A stretch of 64,000 nucleotides of DNA, taken from assembly GCF_014205635.1 (NCBI RefSeq), contig NZ_JACIIV010000023.1:1-64000 (forward strand), written 5' to 3'. Shown piece by piece: positions 61,601 through 64,000 of the stretch. The DNA comes from Polymorphobacter multimanifer (lineage in GTDB: Bacteria; Pseudomonadota; Alphaproteobacteria; Sphingomonadales; Sphingomonadaceae). How positions within the stretch are numbered: the stretch's first letter is position 1; every line of letters begins with the position of its first letter. The notes under the pieces are model-generated. The model worked only from the letters and a program-made list of their open reading frames with translations, ran no database searches and had not been told where the DNA came from. The position numbers were made by a program, and so were the translations under genes.

Positions 61601-61811
61601 CGGCGAGGTGCAGCGCTCGCCCGAAGGCGTGGTCCACCTGATGGGCGTGGAAGTGCTCGACTGGTCGGGGCTGCTCGACCGGCTGTCGGACGCACATGCG
61701 CTGCCGGCGATGACCGCACGCGGCGACGAGAACCTCGCCGACCCGCCCACCCCGCGCGGCAGGCACCCGCGCGATGTGCGGATTTTGCCGCGATCGCGGG
61801 ATTTCCATTGA
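58623..61811 (+). CDS. dnaE2: Error-prone DNA polymerase III alpha subunit DnaE2
   Basis: A 1,062-residue C-family polymerase for SOS translesion synthesis with ImuA/ImuB. The PHP domain occupies about residues 1-200 (ELACATHYSFLRGASSP, then GIADRNSVAGVVRAH). The catalytic palm motif is PPDIDVDFEHER with D372 and D374; GRGSAANSAVCFVLGIT, AHYRPRSAVREVGKVLGL and LFQEQAMRLAIV are also conserved, and an OB-fold near the end is seen in IFITLEDETGVVNVVLW. Length is usual for DnaE2 and shorter than replicative DnaE. A single palindromic element follows 5 nt after the stop. Confidence 0.96.
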   Translation: MAFAELACATHYSFLRGASSPAAMVERALALGHGAVGIADRNSVAGVVRAHVAVREAEGLPAGFRLVVGARLVFEDATPDVLAYPATRRGWGRLCRLLTLGNLRVAKGGCALRLEDLLGHIDDMLLVGMPGKAMPAPLAEAGRGRLWLAAVMPRGGADRRRLAARMAEAARLRLPLMASNDALYAEPGARALQDVLSCIREGTTLDAAGRRLEANAERHLKAEAEMQRLFADCPDAVEAPMQLVRRVAFDLDQLRYEYPNEPVPPGHSAQGWLETLTMQKARVRWPQGVPAGVMAQLQEEFRVIGKAGYAPYFLTVHDMVAFAQAKGILCQGRGSAANSAVCFVLGITAVDPSKHNLLFSRFISEERREPPDIDVDFEHERREEVIQYIYARYGRERAGIAATVAHYRPRSAVREVGKVLGLTEDMTGRLSGTVWGSFSRAMEEKRFAESGLDIDAPEIRRLIRMTGEIMGLPRHLGQHVGGFVLTQDRLDETVPIHNAAMPDRTFIEWDKDDIDALGLMKVDVLALGMLSCIRRAFALIKAHIGRQYTLDNVPDEAPDVFDMLCLGDSVGVFQVESRAQMNMLPRLRPREFYDLVIQVAIVRPGPIQGDMVHPYLRRRQGREAVSFPAPAAPHDRDELKGVLGRTLGVPLFQEQAMRLAIVAAAFTPSEANQLRRAMATFRNIGTMGGFAEKMIEGMVARGYERDFATRCFKQIEGFGSYGFPESHALAFARLVWISSYLKCRYPAVFAAALLNSQPMGFYAPAQIVRDAREHGVAVLPVDVNASDWDCTLEAGALRLGLRQVTGFRAEWAAAMAAARPFASLEDMARRAALPPRALKLLADADAVALLGLSRREGGWDALRTPADVLPLFAAAGVAELGEEPAFALPEMRLGEDVAADYQVLRLSLKAHPMALLRGALPPGTASAAEVSAARAGRQLSMAGVVLVRQRPGNGNAIFITLEDETGVVNVVLWARLFEHYRRAVMGARLMCVRGEVQRSPEGVVHLMGVEVLDWSGLLDRLSDAHALPAMTARGDENLADPPTPRGRHPRDVRILPRSRDFH

Positions 61812-61816
61812 AAGGG

Positions 61817-61851
61817 GCCTCCGGCGGCTGGGGCCTTGGGCCCCGGACCCC
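61817..61851. repeat. Single copy of the 35-nt interspersed palindromic element
   Basis: A lone 35-nt copy, matching the left arm at 58403-58437 except for one base near its end, starts 5 nt behind the dnaE2 stop. Its internal GGGGCC-TTG-GGCCCC hairpin is intact. It is followed only by GTTTAG, so it is not a strong terminator. The rest of the gap to the MscS gene is featureless. Confidence 0.85.
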
Positions 61852-61928
61852 GTTTAGCGGCCGTCGCACGCACTGGCAGCCGGCGGCCCTGGTTTGCCAT
61901 GCGCCCCTGCGGCTGGCAGGCTGACACG

Positions 61929-63209
61929 ATGATTGAAACGCTCATCGAGAACCCGACCGCATGGCTTGCGGGGTTGCCGGTTGTCGACCTGCTGATCGTG
62001 GGGGTGGTGCTGGCGGTGGCGCTGCTGCTGGGCGGGCTGGCCGGGGGCTGGGCCGAGGCGCGCTTTGCCGGTGCCGGCTGGCTGCCGCCGGGGTCTGCCG
62101 GGCGGATAGCCCGCACGGTGCGCGCGGCGGTGGTGAGCCTGGCGCTGGTGGTACTGCTGAGCGCGCCGGGCTTTGGCGAGGTGCCGCGGCTGCTCGCCGG
62201 GGCGGTGCTTGGCCTGGCGGTCGGGATTCTGGTCGTCCATCTGCTGCGCGGATGGCGCATGGCGGCGGCGGCGGCGCCGGCGCTGGGGGTGCTGGCGGGC
62301 GTGGCAGTGCTCGCGGCGGCGCAGGGCGGGCTGGGGCCACTCGCCGATGCGCTGGACAATGCGTCGATTCGCATTGCCGCCCGGCGGATTTCGCTGCTCG
62401 ATGTGGTGACGACGCTGGTGGCGGGGCTGGTGCTGTTCGCGCTGGCGCGGCTGGCCAATCGGGCGCTGGGGCAATGGGTGGGGCGGTTCGACCGGTTCGA
62501 CAGCTCGCAGCAGCTGCTGGCGCAGAAGCTTGTGGGGCTGGCGATCGCGGCGCTGACCTTCCTGATCGGCATCGATCTGCTCGGGCTCGACCTCACCTCG
62601 CTGGCCTTTTTCTCGGGCGCGCTCGGGCTGGCGGTGGGCTTCGGCATGCAGAAGACGCTCGGCAACCTGATCGCCGGGCTGATTTTGCTCATGGACCGTT
62701 CGATCAAGCCCGGCGACGTGATCGTGGTGGGGGAGCAGTTCGGGCAGGTGAGCAAGATCGGCGTGCGCGCGGTGTCGGTGCTCACCCGCGACGGCAAGGA
62801 GCATCTGATCCCCAACGAGCTGCTGATGACGCAAACGGTGGAAAACTGGTCCTACTCGGATCGGAAAGTGCGGGTGCACATCCCGGTGGGGGTGAGCTAT
62901 GCGAGCGATCTTCCGAAAGCGCAGGCGCTGATGCTGCGGGCGGCGGCGGATGTGCCGCGCGTTCTCAGCGATCCCCCGCCCGGCATCTGGCTGCGCGGCT
63001 TCGGAGACAGTTCGGTCGACCATGATATCATGGTGTGGATCGAAGACCCCGAGGTGGGGGTGGGCAATGTGAAGAGCGCCATCCTCAACCGTCTGTGGGT
63101 GCTGTTCAAGGAGGAGGGGATCGAGATTCCCTTCCCGCAGCGCGATGTGTGGATCAGGAGCGATCAGGGGCCGGGCAAGGCGGGAAATTCGACCCCGCCA
63201 TCGGTTTGA
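61929..63209 (+). CDS. MscS-family mechanosensitive channel
   Basis: A 426-residue inner-membrane channel that releases small solutes on membrane tension. An extended N-terminal region has about five hydrophobic segments, then the MscS core: the glycine/alanine-rich pore helix (FFSGALGLAVGFGMQKTLGN), the beta domain (KPGDVIVVGEQFGQVSKIGV, then RDGKEHLIPNELLMTQTVEN) and the cytosolic C-terminal domain. Length exceeds E. coli MscS (286 residues) because of the additional N-terminal segments. The ATG at 61929 is the best start; an ATG about 11 codons upstream is possible. Confidence 0.93.
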   Translation: MIETLIENPTAWLAGLPVVDLLIVGVVLAVALLLGGLAGGWAEARFAGAGWLPPGSAGRIARTVRAAVVSLALVVLLSAPGFGEVPRLLAGAVLGLAVGILVVHLLRGWRMAAAAAPALGVLAGVAVLAAAQGGLGPLADALDNASIRIAARRISLLDVVTTLVAGLVLFALARLANRALGQWVGRFDRFDSSQQLLAQKLVGLAIAALTFLIGIDLLGLDLTSLAFFSGALGLAVGFGMQKTLGNLIAGLILLMDRSIKPGDVIVVGEQFGQVSKIGVRAVSVLTRDGKEHLIPNELLMTQTVENWSYSDRKVRVHIPVGVSYASDLPKAQALMLRAAADVPRVLSDPPPGIWLRGFGDSSVDHDIMVWIEDPEVGVGNVKSAILNRLWVLFKEEGIEIPFPQRDVWIRSDQGPGKAGNSTPPSV

Positions 63210-63285
63210 AGCGCCTCGAACGGGATCCCGGGGTGACGATGCGGAGCGCTTCGGCCATGGTGCGGATCCTTTCGGAGATGATGAC

Positions 63286-64000
63286 ATGACGGCGCGGATG
63301 ATGGAACGGATTGTGCTGGTGCGGCACGTGGAGGGCGCACCGCAGCCGGCGGATTTCCGTGTGGAGACGCTGCCGATCCCGGAGCTTGCCGAGGGCCAGT
63401 TCCTCATCGCCAACCGCTTCGTGTCGTGCGATCCCGGCACGCGCTCGCGGCTGTCCCCGGGTGCGAGCTATGCGCGGCCGGTGATGCCGGGCGAGCCGGT
63501 CGACGGCTTTTGCGTCGGCGAGGTGGTGGAAAGCCGCAACGCCCGCTTTGCGGTGGGGCAGAGGGTGACGGCGACAGGCTGGGCGAGCCATGTCGTTTCC
63601 AGCGGCAAGGGCTATGTGCTGCCGCTGCCGGACCTCGATGTGCCGGAATCGCTTTGGCTCGGCATTTTGGGCGTGCCGGGGATGACCGCGTGGTTTGCGC
63701 TCAAGCGCGTGGCGGAGCTGAAGCCGGGTGCCCGCGTGCTCATCACCTCGGCCGCAGGGCCGGTGGGCACCACGGCGGGGCAGCTGGCGAAACGCTGGGG
63801 GGCCGCGCATGTCGTCGGCGTGGCGGGGGGGGCGGAGAAATGCCGCTGGCTTGCCGAGGTCGCCGGCTTTGACGAGGCGCTCGATTACAAGGCGCCCGGC
63901 TTCGAGGCGGCGTTCGCCGAGGCAGCCGGGCCGGGGTTCGATGTGATGCTCGACAATGTCGGCAATGCCATGATCGACCGGGCGCTGCCGCACATGAAGG
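63286..64000 (+). CDS. NADP-dependent medium-chain oxidoreductase (CurA/LTB4DH-like), truncated by window end
   Basis: The first 238 residues of a zinc-independent medium-chain dehydrogenase/reductase; the gene continues past 64000. It reduces activated C=C bonds of enones or alkenals with NADPH in known relatives. The N-terminal domain (LPIPELAEGQFLIANRFVSC and DPGTRSRL) and the nucleotide-binding motif AAGPVGTTAGQLAK are typical, and FDVMLDNVGN follows. No catalytic zinc cysteines are apparent. The ATG at 63286 is preceded by GGAGATGATGAC; the ATG at 63298 is an alternative. It starts 76 nt after the MscS gene. Confidence 0.86.
   Translation, partial: MTARMMERIVLVRHVEGAPQPADFRVETLPIPELAEGQFLIANRFVSCDPGTRSRLSPGASYARPVMPGEPVDGFCVGEVVESRNARFAVGQRVTATGWASHVVSSGKGYVLPLPDLDVPESLWLGILGVPGMTAWFALKRVAELKPGARVLITSAAGPVGTTAGQLAKRWGAAHVVGVAGGAEKCRWLAEVAGFDEALDYKAPGFEAAFAEAAGPGFDVMLDNVGNAMIDRALPHMK

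Overview
The window is GC-rich bacterial DNA, densely packed, with short intergenic gaps. Several things point to an alphaproteobacterium of the Sphingomonadales type: a large TonB-dependent receptor tied to exported hydrolases, the order rodZ-like/cpoB/tilS/ftsH, the obgE-proB-proA-nadD-rsfS-rlmH block behind rplU-rpmA, an imuA-imuB-dnaE2 mutagenesis cassette with a GAAC-N7-GAAC LexA box (the alphaproteobacterial type), and a 'ligase-associated' DNA-repair gene set. The lineage is an inference from gene content. No rRNA, tRNA or CRISPR array was recognised. The sequence reads as chromosome; the only sign of a mobile element is a pair of terminal-type repeats at the left edge.

Layout. 1-390: AT-richer DNA with a 24-nt repeat pair, possibly the end of an insertion sequence. 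390-12,074 (minus): a LysR regulator, TonB receptor, periplasmic amidohydrolase with a CIA30-like tail, gamma-glutamyltransferase, M14 zinc carboxypeptidase and a D-cysteine desulfhydrase-type PLP enzyme. This looks like an uptake-and-degradation locus for a gamma-glutamyl or sulfur-containing peptide. 12,330-15,748 (minus): an MHS-type permease coupled to a penicillin-acylase-type Ntn hydrolase. 15,806-23,004: PdeM phosphoesterase, POT peptide transporter, Lhr-like helicase, a DUF3617 protein, a PAS-GGDEF diguanylate cyclase and a beta-lactamase-fold DNA exonuclease. Three members of the ligase-associated module are present and the ligase is absent. 23,001-30,313: pyrD, a second gamma-glutamyltransferase (a predicted lipoprotein), a long-chain acyl-CoA synthetase, an S41-like protease and an NAD-dependent reductase.

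30,456-36,739 (minus): a housekeeping block, rplU-rpmA, a terminator, then obgE-proB-proA-nadD-rsfS-rlmH-pgl. From obgE to rlmH all genes overlap by 1-4 nt, and every start after obgE is non-ATG (GTG, GTG, CTG, TTG, GTG). 36,909-42,632: aldehyde dehydrogenase plus a small exported protein, KDPGal aldolase plus a membrane protein, folE and typA. 42,895-47,898 (plus): rodZ-like, cpoB, tilS and ftsH. 47,956-56,045: a GNAT remnant, an MFS exporter and marR (minus), and a divergent RND tripartite efflux operon with a palindromic candidate MarR operator in the shared promoter region. 56,101-61,811 (plus): the SOS-controlled imuA-imuB-dnaE2 cassette. 61,929-64,000 (plus): an MscS channel and the start of an NADP-dependent oxidoreductase that runs off the window.

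A family of 35-nt palindromic elements (five full copies here) is scattered in intergenic DNA: a perfect head-to-head pair between convergent genes near 30.4 kb, a nearly identical pair wedged between imuB and dnaE2, and a single copy behind dnaE2.
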